Shown: positions 1 to 8,931, numbered from the stretch's first letter. The stretch: 64,000 nucleotides of DNA from Methylobacterium sp. E-005 (GCF_022829725.1 NZ_JAKSYG010000171.1:1-64000), one strand, 5' to 3'. A program made the numbers and translations. The notes: a model not told the origin generated them from the letters alone.

Positions 1-32
1 GCCACCGACGCGGGCACCGCCCCATCCGCAGA

Positions 33-57
33 CCCGCCCGGTCAGCCACCGGGCGGG
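33..57. terminator. GC-rich hairpin, possible terminator
   Basis: A perfect 10-bp stem (CCCGCCCGGT / ACCGGGCGGG) closes a 5-base loop. No T-run follows on either strand, so it is only terminator-like. It may end a plus-strand gene whose body lies left of the window. Nothing else in the first 297 bases is convincing as a gene. Confidence 0.45.
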
Positions 58-297
58 CCCCCGAGGGACGCCCCGGGATCGCTCCCGAAGCGCCGCGGAC
101 AGGTGGCGGCTAATGAGCACAAAATAGGAACATTGTCAAGGCGTGGGGGGCCAGAGCCCATCCCGGTCGTTCAGATGGCTTTGACGATATCCCACAAACG
201 GACTTTGCCGGCTGCGAGCGGCCAGCTGCTTGCATACCGTCGGCTTACGGAATGGGGCGCAGTGCGCTGGCGAAAGGCTGTTCTCGACCCGTGCGGG

Positions 298-1293
298 TCA
301 CTCAGCTGCCTTGGATGATGGCGTGTCGGCAGAAACGGTTGGCTGCACACCCAGTCCGTGCACCTGCCGGTACTCACGCGGGGTTGTGCCGTAGCGATCC
401 TTGAAGCGGCGGGCGAAGTGCGCCTGGCTGCTGAAGCCGCAGCCGTAGGCCAGCATGCCGACGGACAGGTGGGCGCAGGCAGGATCGGCCAAGCGCCGGG
501 CGGCCGCCGCGAGCCGGCGCTCCCAGATGTAGTCGGAGATGTGCCGGCCGCGCTCGTGGAACAGCTCCTGCAGCCGACGCAGGGACACGCCGACCGCGGC
601 GGCGAGCTGCGGTGGATCGAGGGTGGCGTCACCCGAGTGAGCCTCGACGTAAGCCTTGGCGCGTTGGACCGTAGCGTTGCCGTGGACGGAGCGGGGCACC
701 TCCTGCGCTATCCGTTCGGCGAGACCGGCCACGACCAGATCGATCCCAATCGACGCCATGCGCGCCGCGCTGTCGGGACTGAGCCGATCTCCTACGCGGA
801 TCAATTCCTGGACGTAGGTGCTCGCGAGCGTCGTAGAGGCGAGGTTGGCCTCGACCGCGAGGGCAGTGAACAAGTGAGACGGGCCCAGTACATTCTCCAG
901 GCGCTCGCGCGGTAGGTCGAGGACCAGGAAGCTGCCGGTCTCGATCGCGCTCACGCCCGGGCGATGATCGAACACGACGAAATCGCCGGTCCGACAGACC
1001 GCCTCGCGCCCATTCTGCTGGACGGTGTGGCGGCCGGATTGGGTGAAGGCCGCGTAGAGGCGATCACCGCCGCTCCGCCGAACCGCCTCGGGTGTCACTT
1101 CGGCCCGGGTAGAACTTTGGACGCTACGTGTGATCGGCAATGATCCGATCCCGGCGAACTCGATGCGGCCGTGGAACGGCGCAGCGTCGAGGTTCTGGAT
1201 CTCAGTCGGCACCGTCTGATCGCTTATCATCTCCCGCCATTGGCGGAAGGCGATCCTGGGATGCAGACCCTCGGTCGAGAAAAGCGGTTGCAT
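298..1293 (-). CDS. AraC family transcriptional regulator
   Basis: A cytoplasmic DNA-binding regulator of 331 residues. The N-terminal two thirds resemble the AraC-binding-like sensor domain found in NahR/feaR-type members. The last ~100 residues form the double helix-turn-helix: the first helix pair is near LAAAVGVSLRRLQELF and the second near GFSSQAHFARRFKDRYGTTP, the usual AraC signature. The open frame extends upstream to 1440, but the ATG at 1293 starts the conserved part and sits just below an AT-rich promoter-like block. No partner or target gene lies next to it, so its effector and regulon cannot be read from context. Family is certain, specificity unknown. Confidence 0.9.
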   Translation of the reverse strand: MQPLFSTEGLHPRIAFRQWREMISDQTVPTEIQNLDAAPFHGRIEFAGIGSLPITRSVQSSTRAEVTPEAVRRSGGDRLYAAFTQSGRHTVQQNGREAVCRTGDFVVFDHRPGVSAIETGSFLVLDLPRERLENVLGPSHLFTALAVEANLASTTLASTYVQELIRVGDRLSPDSAARMASIGIDLVVAGLAERIAQEVPRSVHGNATVQRAKAYVEAHSGDATLDPPQLAAAVGVSLRRLQELFHERGRHISDYIWERRLAAAARRLADPACAHLSVGMLAYGCGFSSQAHFARRFKDRYGTTPREYRQVHGLGVQPTVSADTPSSKAAE

Positions 1294-1348
1294 CCGCGAT
1301 CTTGCCCACAACTCGCCCAACGATGGCGGAGATTTAAGGGATTTCCCG

Positions 1349-1378
1349 CCTATTGTATATAATATATTTAATTTGACC
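1349..1378 (-). promoter_or_regulatory. AT-rich block, probable promoter of the AraC gene
   Basis: About 30 bases almost free of G/C (forward TATTGTATATAATATATTTA) stand out in GC-rich DNA, 55-85 bases upstream of the AraC start on the minus strand. TATATT/TATTAT could serve as the -10. The position fits a promoter or AraC autoregulatory region. The exact -35 is not clear. Confidence 0.4.
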
Positions 1379-1952
1379 TCGAGCGATAGCTGAGAACGGG
1401 CCGGAGGACGTCCATTCTGGCGGAGAGCCGGTAGCCTCAACCTCTATGTCCGCCAAACGATCGTTTTCTCGACCATCGCAGGAAATTGATGTTGAGCAGC
1501 GTAAATCTCTGCTGCCCGGTCGGCTATTCAGATGTCGGTAAAATGGGTGTTTCAGGCGTCCATAGCAGGAATGCCGGAACGTCGGGTTTGGTGCGTCGCG
1601 CTACCAAAACCGGATATTCGCCGTCCAGCCAGATCATGCTGAACGTAGACTGTCCGTTTTTTGAACGCGCCCTTCAAGCCGACCCGCAGAGAGCCCCCTC
1701 ATGCCAGACTTGCTGGTCTGCCGGTGCATGACCGCTTTCGGGAAACCCCAAGCCTTGATGACACGGCGGGCTCGAGACGATACCGCCGCCCTCCGCCACC
1801 TCCGCCGGATTCCCGAACGGCGACAGACGCGGCGATCCACCTCTGCGTCGGCAGAGCCATCGAATCGCAGTTCGAAAATCCGAGCCCGCGGCCCGATCAC
1901 CCCACCAAAAGTCTCGTCACCACGCCGAAGCTTGGTCTAAAGCAGAATCCGG
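1379..1952. other. Intergenic stretch, no supported gene
   Basis: About 570 bases between the AraC promoter and the sigma factor. Composition is less GC-rich at 1480-1660 than around it. The overlapping open frames here have no recognisable domain and mutually conflicting frames. It presumably holds the promoter of the sigma/anti-sigma operon near its right end. Confidence 0.4.
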
Positions 1953-2549
1953 ATGGGCGTCCGATCGAAGGCGCCTCGACGTTCGTGGGGAGCGACCTTG
2001 GCCGACGACGCCACGCTGCGGCGGCTGCTTGCGGGGATCGCCCGCGGAGAGGCGGACCAGCTGGCCGAACTCTACGATCGCACGAGCCCGAAACTCTATG
2101 GCCTGATCCTGCGTATCCAGCGCGATCGGGCCTCGGCCGAGGACGTGCTGCAGGACGTCTACATGCGCATCTGGCAGGCTGCAGGCACCTACAGGCCGGA
2201 GGCCGGGCCGCCGCTGCCCTGGCTCTGCACCATCGCGCGTAACCGCGCCATCGACAGCGTCCGGCGGGTTGTCGAGCATCAGGGGCCGGACCTGGACACG
2301 GGCGAGGATTGGGTGGCGCGGCTGATCGATCCGCACGATGGGGCGGCGGCGTTCATGGACCGGAGCGCCCTCCTGGCCTGCCTCGGCCGGCTCGATCCCC
2401 TGCACCGGGACTGCGTGGTGCTGGCCTATTGCGAGGGGCAATCGCGGGAGGACCTCGCCCGGCACTTCGACAGGCCGGTCAACACGATCAAGACCTGGCT
2501 GCACCGGTCGCTCGCCGGCCTCAAGACCTGCCTGGAGGCGGTCTCGTGA
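1953..2549 (+). CDS. ECF-type RNA polymerase sigma factor
   Basis: A 198-residue sigma-70 family protein of the extracytoplasmic-function class, which redirects RNA polymerase to stress promoters. Region 2 is visible around residues 35-100 (ASAEDVLQDVYMRIW, then WLCTIARNRAIDS). Region 4 is around 135-190 (CEGQSREDLARHF...NTIKTWLHRSLAGLK). The stop codon overlaps the GTG of the following anti-sigma gene, so the two are translationally coupled. The pairing with an RskA-type membrane anti-sigma factor resembles the SigK/RskA group. The ATG at 1953 is taken; a TTG at 1998 with GGGAG ahead of it is an alternative start. The fasciclin gene facing the operon is a plausible target by analogy with other alphaproteobacteria. 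Confidence 0.93.
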   Translation: MGVRSKAPRRSWGATLADDATLRRLLAGIARGEADQLAELYDRTSPKLYGLILRIQRDRASAEDVLQDVYMRIWQAAGTYRPEAGPPLPWLCTIARNRAIDSVRRVVEHQGPDLDTGEDWVARLIDPHDGAAAFMDRSALLACLGRLDPLHRDCVVLAYCEGQSREDLARHFDRPVNTIKTWLHRSLAGLKTCLEAVS

Positions 2550-3250
2550 GCGGCGGCGGCGCGCCCGGCCCGGGGCCGACGCCCGATCCCGAGTTGCGGG
2601 CGGCCGAATACGCCCTCGGGACGCTCGACGCCCAGGAGCGGGCGGCCCTGGAGCGCGATGCGATCCGCGATCCCGAGACGGCCGGCCGGATCCGCGCCTG
2701 GGAGCGGCGTCTGGCGCCGCTGATGGGGGCCGTGCCGCCCGTGGCGCCGCCGCCGCGGGTCCGCGCGGCGCTGCTGCGCGCGCTGCCCGACGGGGCCGCT
2801 GGGGCCGGGGACCAGCTCCGCCAGCTGCGCCTTCGGTTGCGGCGCTGGCAGGTCGCCGCGGCAGGAGCCGGCCTGCTCGCCGCCGGCCTCGCGCTGTTCG
2901 TGGCGATCGGCCCCTCCCGGAGCCCGGCGGGCGGGCGCTATCTGGCCGTCGTGCAGGGGGGCGGGGCGGTGCCGGCGCTGATCGTGCGGGTCGACACGCG
3001 GACCGGCCTCGCGCAGGTCAGGCCGGTCGGGGCCGATGCGCCCGCGGGGCGGAGCCTGGAACTGTGGTACGTCGGCGCCGAAGGCCCGAAGCCCCTCGGC
3101 CTCGTCGGCGGGGCCCCCAGCCAGGTGCGGCTGCCCCACAGCGCGGCGCCGGACGGGGTGATCGCCGTCTCGGTCGAGCCGCCGGGAGGCTCGCCCAGCG
3201 GCCAGCCCACGGGTCCGGTGATCTACACCGGCAAACTGATCGCCGAATGA
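2546..3250 (+). CDS. RskA-type membrane anti-sigma factor
   Basis: A 234-residue single-pass membrane protein expected to hold the adjacent ECF sigma factor inactive. It starts with GTG inside the sigma stop codon (GTGA overlap). The N-terminal cytoplasmic part carries the typical AAEYALGTLDAQERAALE segment (residues 19-36). A transmembrane helix lies at about residues 103-122, and residues 135-230 form the extracytoplasmic RskA domain (SLELWYVG, then GVIAVSVEPPGG). No HXXXCXXC zinc motif is present, so it is not a ZAS-type redox anti-sigma factor. Release probably requires proteolysis of the periplasmic side, as known for RskA. Confidence 0.88.
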   Translation: MSGGGAPGPGPTPDPELRAAEYALGTLDAQERAALERDAIRDPETAGRIRAWERRLAPLMGAVPPVAPPPRVRAALLRALPDGAAGAGDQLRQLRLRLRRWQVAAAGAGLLAAGLALFVAIGPSRSPAGGRYLAVVQGGGAVPALIVRVDTRTGLAQVRPVGADAPAGRSLELWYVGAEGPKPLGLVGGAPSQVRLPHSAAPDGVIAVSVEPPGGSPSGQPTGPVIYTGKLIAE

Positions 3251-3254
3251 CCGG

Positions 3255-3284
3255 AGGCCCGCAGCCCTCGCGGGCCGCGGGCCT
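3255..3284. terminator. Hairpin between convergent genes, possible shared terminator
   Basis: AGGCCCGC at 3255-3262 pairs with GCGGGCCT at 3277-3284, followed by TTT. It lies in the 41-base gap between the anti-sigma gene and the facing fasciclin gene, where a bidirectional terminator is expected. Confidence 0.5.
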
Positions 3285-3291
3285 TTACGCC

Positions 3292-3861
3292 TTACGGCAT
3301 CAGCACGGCGTTGATGACGTGGATGACGCCGTTCGACTGCATGACGTTCGGGATGGTCACCGTGGCGGTGTTGCCCTTCTGGTCGGTCACCAGAACCTTC
3401 TTGCCCTGCACCTCGACGGCGAGCGGCTCGCCCTCGACGGTGGTCAGCACGCCCTGTCCGCCGCCCTTCTTGGCCAGCGCCATCAGGTCCTTGGCGGTGT
3501 AGACGCCCGGGACGACGTGATAGGTCAGGATCTTCGTCAACGTCGCCTTGTTCTGCGGCTGCACGAGGTTCTCCACCGTGCCCGGCGGCAGCTTGGCGAA
3601 GGCCGCATTGGTGGGCGCGAACACCGTGAACGGGCCCGGGCCGTTCAGCGTGTCGACGAGGCCGGCGGCCTTCACGGCGGCGACCAGGGTGGTGTGATCC
3701 TTCGAGTTGACCGCGTTCTCGACGATGGTCTTCTGGGCGTACATCGGCGCGCCGCCGACCATCGGGTTCTTGGCGTAGGCCGCGCCGCTGGCGCCGAGGC
3801 CGAGCGCGAGGGTCAGGGCGAGCGCCTTGGCCGTGCGGCGGCCGGTGTTCAGGGTGAGCAT
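3292..3861 (-). CDS. Secreted fasciclin (FAS1) domain protein
   Basis: A 189-residue exported protein. Residues 1-30 form a signal peptide ending in GAAYA. The rest is one FAS1 domain, recognisable by the H1 and H2 boxes: TVFAPTNAAFAKLP near residue 80 and LTYHVVPG near 115, ending in NGVIHVINAVLMP. FAS1 proteins mediate adhesion or act as surface/periplasmic stress proteins; the exact role is not predictable. The gene converges on the ECF sigma/anti-sigma operon with only 41 bases between them, and fasciclin genes are recurrent members of such ECF regulons. GC content and codon use match the neighbours. Confidence 0.92.
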   Translation of the reverse strand: MLTLNTGRRTAKALALTLALGLGASGAAYAKNPMVGGAPMYAQKTIVENAVNSKDHTTLVAAVKAAGLVDTLNGPGPFTVFAPTNAAFAKLPPGTVENLVQPQNKATLTKILTYHVVPGVYTAKDLMALAKKGGGQGVLTTVEGEPLAVEVQGKKVLVTDQKGNTATVTIPNVMQSNGVIHVINAVLMP

Positions 3862-3975
3862 CGTGTGTCCTTCCGTCCGAGCCCCGATCCGCGGGGCAGC
3901 GCGCGCCCTTACGGGGCCGACGGAGGGAAAGTTTCGCGGGGGTGATGCAAACGCGCGGGATCGCGACGAACCGCC

Positions 3976-5028
3976 CTACGCCACCTCCGCCAGATCCCCG
4001 AACAGCGACAGCACCACCGGGCGCCGGTCGAGGTTGTAGGTGGCGGCCTCCCGGGCGGCGCGGCCGAACCGCTCGGCGACCTCCACCAGGGCCGCGAGGC
4101 GCACCGGCGGCTCGTCGCGGCGCCGGTCGAGCTCGGAGGAGACGAAGCGCAGCACCGCGTCCTGGGCGGCCTCGAACCGCGCCTCCGCGTCGCGCCCCGC
4201 CAGGGTCTCGGCGAGCTTGAGCACCCGGCCCCAATCGGGATTGCGCGCCCGCGCCAGCAGGGTCTCCACCTCCGCCACGAGGCCGGCGGTCACCGGATCG
4301 AGCATCGCCAGCGCCCGGGCGACCGAGCCCTCGCTCAACGACACCGCCCGGGCGAGCGCCAGGTCGTCGGGCTGCGGGAACGGTTCGGGCAGGGCACGCA
4401 CCACCCGGGCGACCTCCTCAGGACCCAGAGGCCTCAGCATCAGCGCCCGGCAGCGGGAGCGGATCGTCGGGAGCAGCCGGCCGGGCTGGTGCGACAGGAT
4501 CAGGAACAGGGCCCGGGGCGGGGGCTCCTCCAGCACCTTGAGCAGGGCGTTGGCGGCGTTGGCGTTGAGATCATCGGCGCTGTCGAGGATGCAGACCCGC
4601 CAGCCGGAATCGGTGGCCGTCGACGCGAACAGGTCGAGCGCCCGGCGGACCATGTCGACCGCGATCTTGGTCGGCAGCGCCTTGGCGCCCGCCACCCGGT
4701 GGCGGCGCAACGCCACGAGGTTCGGATGCGACAGGCCCGCGACCTTGCCGGTGACGGGATCGTCCGGCGCCACGTCGAGCCCGGCCGGCCCCCCGCCCCC
4801 GGGATGGGCGAGCAGGCGGCGGGCGACCCGGTAGGCCAGCGTCGCCTTGCCGATGCCGGGGGCGCCCGCGATCAGCCACGCATGGTGCAGGCGGCCCGCC
4901 GCGATCGACGCCGCGAAGGACTCCGCCGCAGCCGTGTGGCCGACGAGCGTCAAGGTCTCGCGCGGACGCGGGATGCCGGGCAGGTCGCCGGGCTCGACGT
5001 CGTCGGCGGCGCGGTCGATGGGCTTCAT
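3976..5028 (-). CDS. holB: DNA polymerase III delta-prime subunit
   Basis: A clamp-loader subunit of 350 residues, cytoplasmic, working with DnaX and HolA to load the beta clamp. It has an AAA+ fold with P-loop GAPGIGKA at residues 55-62, an altered Walker B (ILDSADDLNANAANALL), the LKVLEEPP segment and the SRC sensor motif in TIRSRCRAL. Length is right for alphaproteobacterial HolB. It follows tmk on the minus strand, the classical tmk-holB order. Here the two are separated by ~380 bases containing a structured inverted repeat, whereas the pair is usually tightly spaced. Start is the ATG at 5028. Confidence 0.95.
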   Translation of the reverse strand: MKPIDRAADDVEPGDLPGIPRPRETLTLVGHTAAAESFAASIAAGRLHHAWLIAGAPGIGKATLAYRVARRLLAHPGGGGPAGLDVAPDDPVTGKVAGLSHPNLVALRRHRVAGAKALPTKIAVDMVRRALDLFASTATDSGWRVCILDSADDLNANAANALLKVLEEPPPRALFLILSHQPGRLLPTIRSRCRALMLRPLGPEEVARVVRALPEPFPQPDDLALARAVSLSEGSVARALAMLDPVTAGLVAEVETLLARARNPDWGRVLKLAETLAGRDAEARFEAAQDAVLRFVSSELDRRRDEPPVRLAALVEVAERFGRAAREAATYNLDRRPVVLSLFGDLAEVA

Positions 5029-5212
5029 GGCGCGTCCCGAAATCTCGTCCCCGCGGGTTCCAGCCCCTCTGGCGACCCCGCTCCGGCTCCGCTTACAAAG
5101 ATCGGCAGGCGGCGCCCAGCGCCTCGGGGCCGGTGGTGCATTGGCCTCGCACGGTGGGCCTCACCAACCCACTCCGCGACGGCCGCACGCGGCCCGATGC
5201 GGCCGGGAGTGC

Positions 5213-5332
5213 AGAGAATGGTTCTCTCTCTGGCATTCTCAAGATCGGAAAATGGCGAGTGGAGGTTCCGTCTCCAGCTCGCCATTCATCCCATGATCTT
5301 GAGTTGGCTACACCTTAACGGGTGAATGCCAG
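5213..5332. repeat. Nested inverted-repeat element between tmk and holB
   Basis: Four successive pairings are visible. AGAGAA/TTCTCT forms a small hairpin at 5213-5227. CTGGCATTC (5230-5238) pairs with GAATGCCAG (5324-5332). CTCAAGATC (5238-5246) pairs with GATCTTGAG (5295-5303). AATGGCGAG (5251-5259) pairs with CTCGCCATT (5278-5286), extended by TGGAG/CTCCA around a 7-base loop. The composition is less GC-rich than the flanks. It may be a small mobile repeat (MITE-like) or a structured RNA; no flanking duplication is obvious. The rest of the gap (5029-5212 and 5333-5408) shows no gene. Confidence 0.7.
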
Positions 5333-5408
5333 GGATCGGCGGTAGCCCCCGCCGGTCCCACTCCCGAAGATAGCGCAGGTGGGACGCGCCGCAAACCGTC
5401 CGGCCCGG

Positions 5409-6119
5409 TCACGCCGCATCGCCCCGCGCGCCCGCCCCTGGCAGCAGATCCGGCAGCCGCGCCGCCACCGCGTCGCGGATCGCCCCCTCGACCGAATCGG
5501 GGTCGCGGCTCGCATCGATCACCGCGCAGCGCTCCGGCTCGGCCCGGGCGATCGCCCGAAAAGCCTCCCGCAGGCGGATGTGGAAATCGAGGTTTTCCGC
5601 CTCGAACCGGTCGGCCCCCTGCCCCGTCCGGGCCCCGCGGCCGGCCGCGCGGGCGAGGCCGGCCGCGGGGTCGAGGTCGAGGATCAGGGTCAGGTCGGGC
5701 CGGGTCGGGCCGACCACGACCCGCTCCAGGGCGTCGAGCACACCCGGATCGAGGCCCCCGGCCGCCCCCTGGTAGGCCCGGGTCGAATCGATGAAGCGGT
5801 CGCACAGGACGGTCTCGCCCCGGCCGAGCGCCGGGCGGATCAGCCGGTCGAGGTGGTCGATCCGGGCCGCGTTGAACAGAAGGGCTTCGGCGAAGGGGCC
5901 GTAGGGCTTGGCGACCCCGCCGAGCAGCGCCGTCCGGATCTCCTCCGCCCGGGGCGAGCCGCCGGGCTCGCGGGTCACGCACACGCCGTGTCCGGAGCGC
6001 GCCCGCAGGGTCGCGGCGAGGCGGGCGATCTGGGTCGACTTGCCGGCCCCCTCCCCGCCCTCGAAGCTGATGAAGGCGCCCCGCGCCCCCGCGGAGTCGC
6101 CGATGCGTGGCACGGTCAC
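5409..6119 (-). CDS. tmk: Thymidylate (dTMP) kinase
   Basis: Phosphorylates dTMP to dTDP with ATP in dTTP synthesis. It is about 236 residues in the version starting at the GTG at 6119; a second in-frame GTG is at 6113. The longer open frame to 6290 overlaps the carboxypeptidase gene and its extra residues are low-complexity shadow. P-loop FEGGEGAGKST is near the N-terminus, followed by TREPGGS, the DR(Y/F)-type motif DRFIDSTRAYQG, and a lid region with GADRFEAENLDFH. It lies 10 bases downstream of the D-Ala-D-Ala carboxypeptidase stop and is followed by holB, so the three are probably cotranscribed. Confidence 0.92.
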   Translation of the reverse strand: MTVPRIGDSAGARGAFISFEGGEGAGKSTQIARLAATLRARSGHGVCVTREPGGSPRAEEIRTALLGGVAKPYGPFAEALLFNAARIDHLDRLIRPALGRGETVLCDRFIDSTRAYQGAAGGLDPGVLDALERVVVGPTRPDLTLILDLDPAAGLARAAGRGARTGQGADRFEAENLDFHIRLREAFRAIARAEPERCAVIDASRDPDSVEGAIRDAVAARLPDLLPGAGARGDAA

Positions 6120-6129
6120 GGCAGCACGG

Positions 6130-7362
6130 TCACGACGGGTTGGCGGCCCCGGCCACGGCCTTGTCGCCCCCCTTGTCGCTCCCCTTGCCGGCCCGGTCGA
6201 GGGCCTTGCGCACGAGCCCGGTGCCGAATTCCAGCGCCGCATCCATGGCCCGCTGCGGCAGCGTGCCGGGCTCCACCGCGGCGCCGGCATAGAGCGGCTG
6301 GTCGAGGGCGACCGTGTCGCCGCGCTGGACGCGCAGCACGCCGACCCGCTGGCCCTCCTCCACGGGGGCGACGAGCGGCCCGGTATAGATCGCCTTGGCG
6401 CTCACCCGGTCGCTGGAGCCGCGGGGCAGCAGCACCCGCACCGGCTTCTTGGCCACCAGCGGCACCGAGCCCGCTTGTCCGCCGAACACCGAGGCCTCGG
6501 CCACGGTCTCGCCGGGCGCGAAGACCTGCCGGGGCTCGAACGCGCGAAAACCCCATTCCATCAGCTTGCGCGACTCGGAGGCCCGGTCGCGGGCGGTCTT
6601 GAGGCCCGAGACCACCAGCACCAGCCGCTGGCCGTTCTGCACCGCCGAGCCGGTCAGCGCGTAGCCGGATTCCTCCAGGTAACCGGTCTTGAGCCCGTCC
6701 GCGCCGATATCGAGGGCGAGCAGCGGGTTGCGGTTCTGCTGGCGGATCTTGTTCCAGGTGAACTCCTTCTCGGAGAAGATCTTGTAGTAATCCGGGTAGG
6801 TCTCGATGATGTGCAGGGCGAGCTTGGCCATGTCCCGGGCCGTGACCTTCTGGTCGGGCGCCGAATAGCCGGTGGCGTTGCGGAAGGTCGAGTTGGTCAG
6901 CCCGATCTCCTTGGCGCGCTGGTTCATCAGCCCGGCGAAGGCCTCCTCGGACCCGGCCATGTTCTCCGCGATGGTGATGGCCGCGTCATTGCCCGACTGG
7001 ACGATCAGCCCGCGGAGCAGGTCCGCCATCTTGATGCGGCTGTTGACCTGCGCGAACATCGAGGAGCCGCCGCCCCCGGCCCCGCCGCGCTTCCACGCGT
7101 CCTCGGTGACGGTGAACTCCGTGTCCATGGAGAGGCGGCCGGATTTCAGCGCCTCGAACACGATGTCGGTGGTCATCAGCTTGGCCATGCTGGCCGGGGA
7201 GAACCGCTCGTCGGCGGCCTTCTCGAACAGGACCGAGCCGGAATCGGCGTCGATCAGGATCGCGTGCGGCGCCGCGGTCTGGAAGCTCTGCGCGCCGGCG
7301 CCGGCGAGGCCGGCCCCCAGCGCACAGGCGGCCGCGAGAAGGGTGAGAAGGGTCCTGCGCAT
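6130..7362 (-). CDS. D-alanyl-D-alanine carboxypeptidase (PBP5/6 family)
   Basis: A 410-residue periplasmic penicillin-binding protein that trims the terminal D-Ala from peptidoglycan stem peptides. A signal peptide covers about residues 1-24. Peptidase S11 active-site motifs are intact: SMAK (Ser58, Lys61), SGN (123-125) and KTG (225-227). The PBP5 C-terminal domain follows, and the end is rich in Lys and amphipathic, as in proteins that sit on the inner membrane. The frame extends to 7422, but the ATG at 7362 begins directly with the signal peptide. Upstream on the same strand is rlpA and downstream tmk-holB, an order seen in many Rhizobiales. Confidence 0.94.
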   Translation of the reverse strand: MRRTLLTLLAAACALGAGLAGAGAQSFQTAAPHAILIDADSGSVLFEKAADERFSPASMAKLMTTDIVFEALKSGRLSMDTEFTVTEDAWKRGGAGGGGSSMFAQVNSRIKMADLLRGLIVQSGNDAAITIAENMAGSEEAFAGLMNQRAKEIGLTNSTFRNATGYSAPDQKVTARDMAKLALHIIETYPDYYKIFSEKEFTWNKIRQQNRNPLLALDIGADGLKTGYLEESGYALTGSAVQNGQRLVLVVSGLKTARDRASESRKLMEWGFRAFEPRQVFAPGETVAEASVFGGQAGSVPLVAKKPVRVLLPRGSSDRVSAKAIYTGPLVAPVEEGQRVGVLRVQRGDTVALDQPLYAGAAVEPGTLPQRAMDAALEFGTGLVRKALDRAGKGSDKGGDKAVAGAANPS

Positions 7363-7509
7363 CGCCGCTCCGTCCCGCGCTCGTCGCCCGGCCGGAGGCA
7401 ATCCGGCCGTATCCAATAACAAGCGTGACCATATTACGGTTTCGGCGCCGGATCGAACGCGAAATGCCGCATCGTCGACCGCCGCTTCAGGGGCGGACGT
7501 GGCCGGGGG

Positions 7510-8931
7510 TCAGTAGATCCCGGCCATGCGGGACGGCCGCGCCTTGGCGGCCGCCTGGGTTGTCGCGCCCTTGGCCGCCACGCTCTTGACGGGGGCGGCT
7601 TTGGCGAAGGTGATCTTGGCCGGAGCGACCGGGGCGGAAGCCGTCTTGACGGCGGCCTTGGCCGGCGCGGCCGCGTGCAGCGCCGACGCGCGCGGGGCCG
7701 CCGCGACCTTGAACGGCATGATCCTGGCCGCCGGGCCTTTGGCAGACACATCCCGGGCGGGCGCCGCGGAGGCGAGGCGTGCCATGGCCAGCTTGGCCGG
7801 AACCGGCATCGCCGCCCCGCCCTGGGCGAGCCGGGTGGGCTCGTGGGCGCCGGCCCGGCCGGGGGCCGAACCCGGGTGGTGAGCGGCCTCCGCCACGGCA
7901 ACACGGCCGGAGGCGGCTGGCTTCAACGCCCCGCCATGCCCGGTCGAGGGCGGGGCGAGGGCGGCCGGGTTGAGACCGGCGACCTTCAGGCTTGCGCCCT
8001 GGGCCGCGACCGGCATCGGGTGGAACTCCCGCACCCGCTGGGCGGTGGGCTGAACCGCCGCCGGGACCGTCACGGCCGCCGAGGCCAGCACGATCGGGGC
8101 GCGGATCGGTGCCGGCCGCGGCGCCGGGGCGGGTTCCTCGCGCGCCTGCGCGGGTTCCGGCAGGGGTTCCTGCACGCGGTCTTGCACGGGTTCTTGCACG
8201 CGGTCCTGCGCGGGCTTGAAGGCGAGCGGCGCGGGGGTGGCGCGTTCGTAGCGCTCGGTCTCCGCGGCGGGGCCGAGATCGGCCACCATCACGGCGGAGC
8301 GGCCGGCCGGGCGCCCGTCGGTGCGCAGGCTCGCCAGCAGCTTGCGGTCGTCGCTGCCGGCGACCGAGGCCTTGCCGACATACTCGACGCGCACATGCGC
8401 GGTGCCCTTGCGGTGGAAGCCCAGGGCGTCGGCCGCCTCCTCGGAGACGTCCATGACCCGCCCGGCATGGTAGGGGCCGCGATCGTTGACCCGCACCACC
8501 ATCGAGTAGCCGTTGTCGAGATTGGTCACCCGGGCGTAGCTCGGCAGCGGCAGGGTCGGATGGGCGGCCGCGATCGAGTGGCGGTCGAACACCTCGCCGT
8601 TGGCGGTCATGCGGCCGTGGAAGGCTGAGCCGTACCAGGAGGCGAGACCCTCCCGCACATAGCCCCGCGGATCCTCCTTGGGCACGTAGGTCTGACCGGC
8701 GACCACGTAGGGCTTGCCGGTGTAGCGGCGTCCGCCGCCCTTCGGGATGACGTCGCCCTCGTTGTAGAGGCGCGGGCTCGCTTTGACCCCGTATTTCGGA
8801 TCGACGCCGTTGCCGGCGCTGAGCCTTTGCTGGGGCTGGGTGGCGCAGTTGGCGGTGGCCAGGGCCACGCCCGAGACCGCCAGGAGCCGCAGGGCCAGGC
8901 GCGCAGGCCGGGGAAGCGTCGTGCGCACCAT
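7510..8931 (-). CDS. rlpA: RlpA-family septal ring lytic transglycosylase lipoprotein
   Basis: A 473-residue outer-membrane lipoprotein expected to cleave peptide-free (denuded) glycan strands. The signal peptide ends in a lipobox-like LATANC. The double-psi beta-barrel lies at about residues 95-185 (GLASWYG, ANGEVFD, VRVNDRGPY, DVSEEAADALG), with the Glu and Asp that are catalytic in characterised RlpA. The C-terminal half is a long Ala/Pro/Val tail with a degenerate repeat (VQEPVQDRVQEP, from a DNA repeat at about 8166-8217). No clear SPOR domain is seen. Start is the ATG at 8931; GTG at 8943 is possible. It is first in the rlpA - carboxypeptidase - tmk - holB series. Confidence 0.9.
   Translation of the reverse strand: MVRTTLPRPARLALRLLAVSGVALATANCATQPQQRLSAGNGVDPKYGVKASPRLYNEGDVIPKGGGRRYTGKPYVVAGQTYVPKEDPRGYVREGLASWYGSAFHGRMTANGEVFDRHSIAAAHPTLPLPSYARVTNLDNGYSMVVRVNDRGPYHAGRVMDVSEEAADALGFHRKGTAHVRVEYVGKASVAGSDDRKLLASLRTDGRPAGRSAVMVADLGPAAETERYERATPAPLAFKPAQDRVQEPVQDRVQEPLPEPAQAREEPAPAPRPAPIRAPIVLASAAVTVPAAVQPTAQRVREFHPMPVAAQGASLKVAGLNPAALAPPSTGHGGALKPAASGRVAVAEAAHHPGSAPGRAGAHEPTRLAQGGAAMPVPAKLAMARLASAAPARDVSAKGPAARIMPFKVAAAPRASALHAAAPAKAAVKTASAPVAPAKITFAKAAPVKSVAAKGATTQAAAKARPSRMAGIY

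Noticed and set aside
1..297. Partial gene running in from the left edge
   Set aside because: Three frames were read; none gives a recognisable C-terminus. Only a hairpin is supported.
2426..4234. 602-residue open frame on the minus strand
   Set aside because: Crosses the sigma, anti-sigma and fasciclin genes; Arg/Pro/Gly-rich and incompatible with three well-supported genes.
5029..5285. Possible extra gene between holB and tmk
   Set aside because: Short overlapping frames only, with no conserved motif; the region is better explained by the inverted-repeat element.
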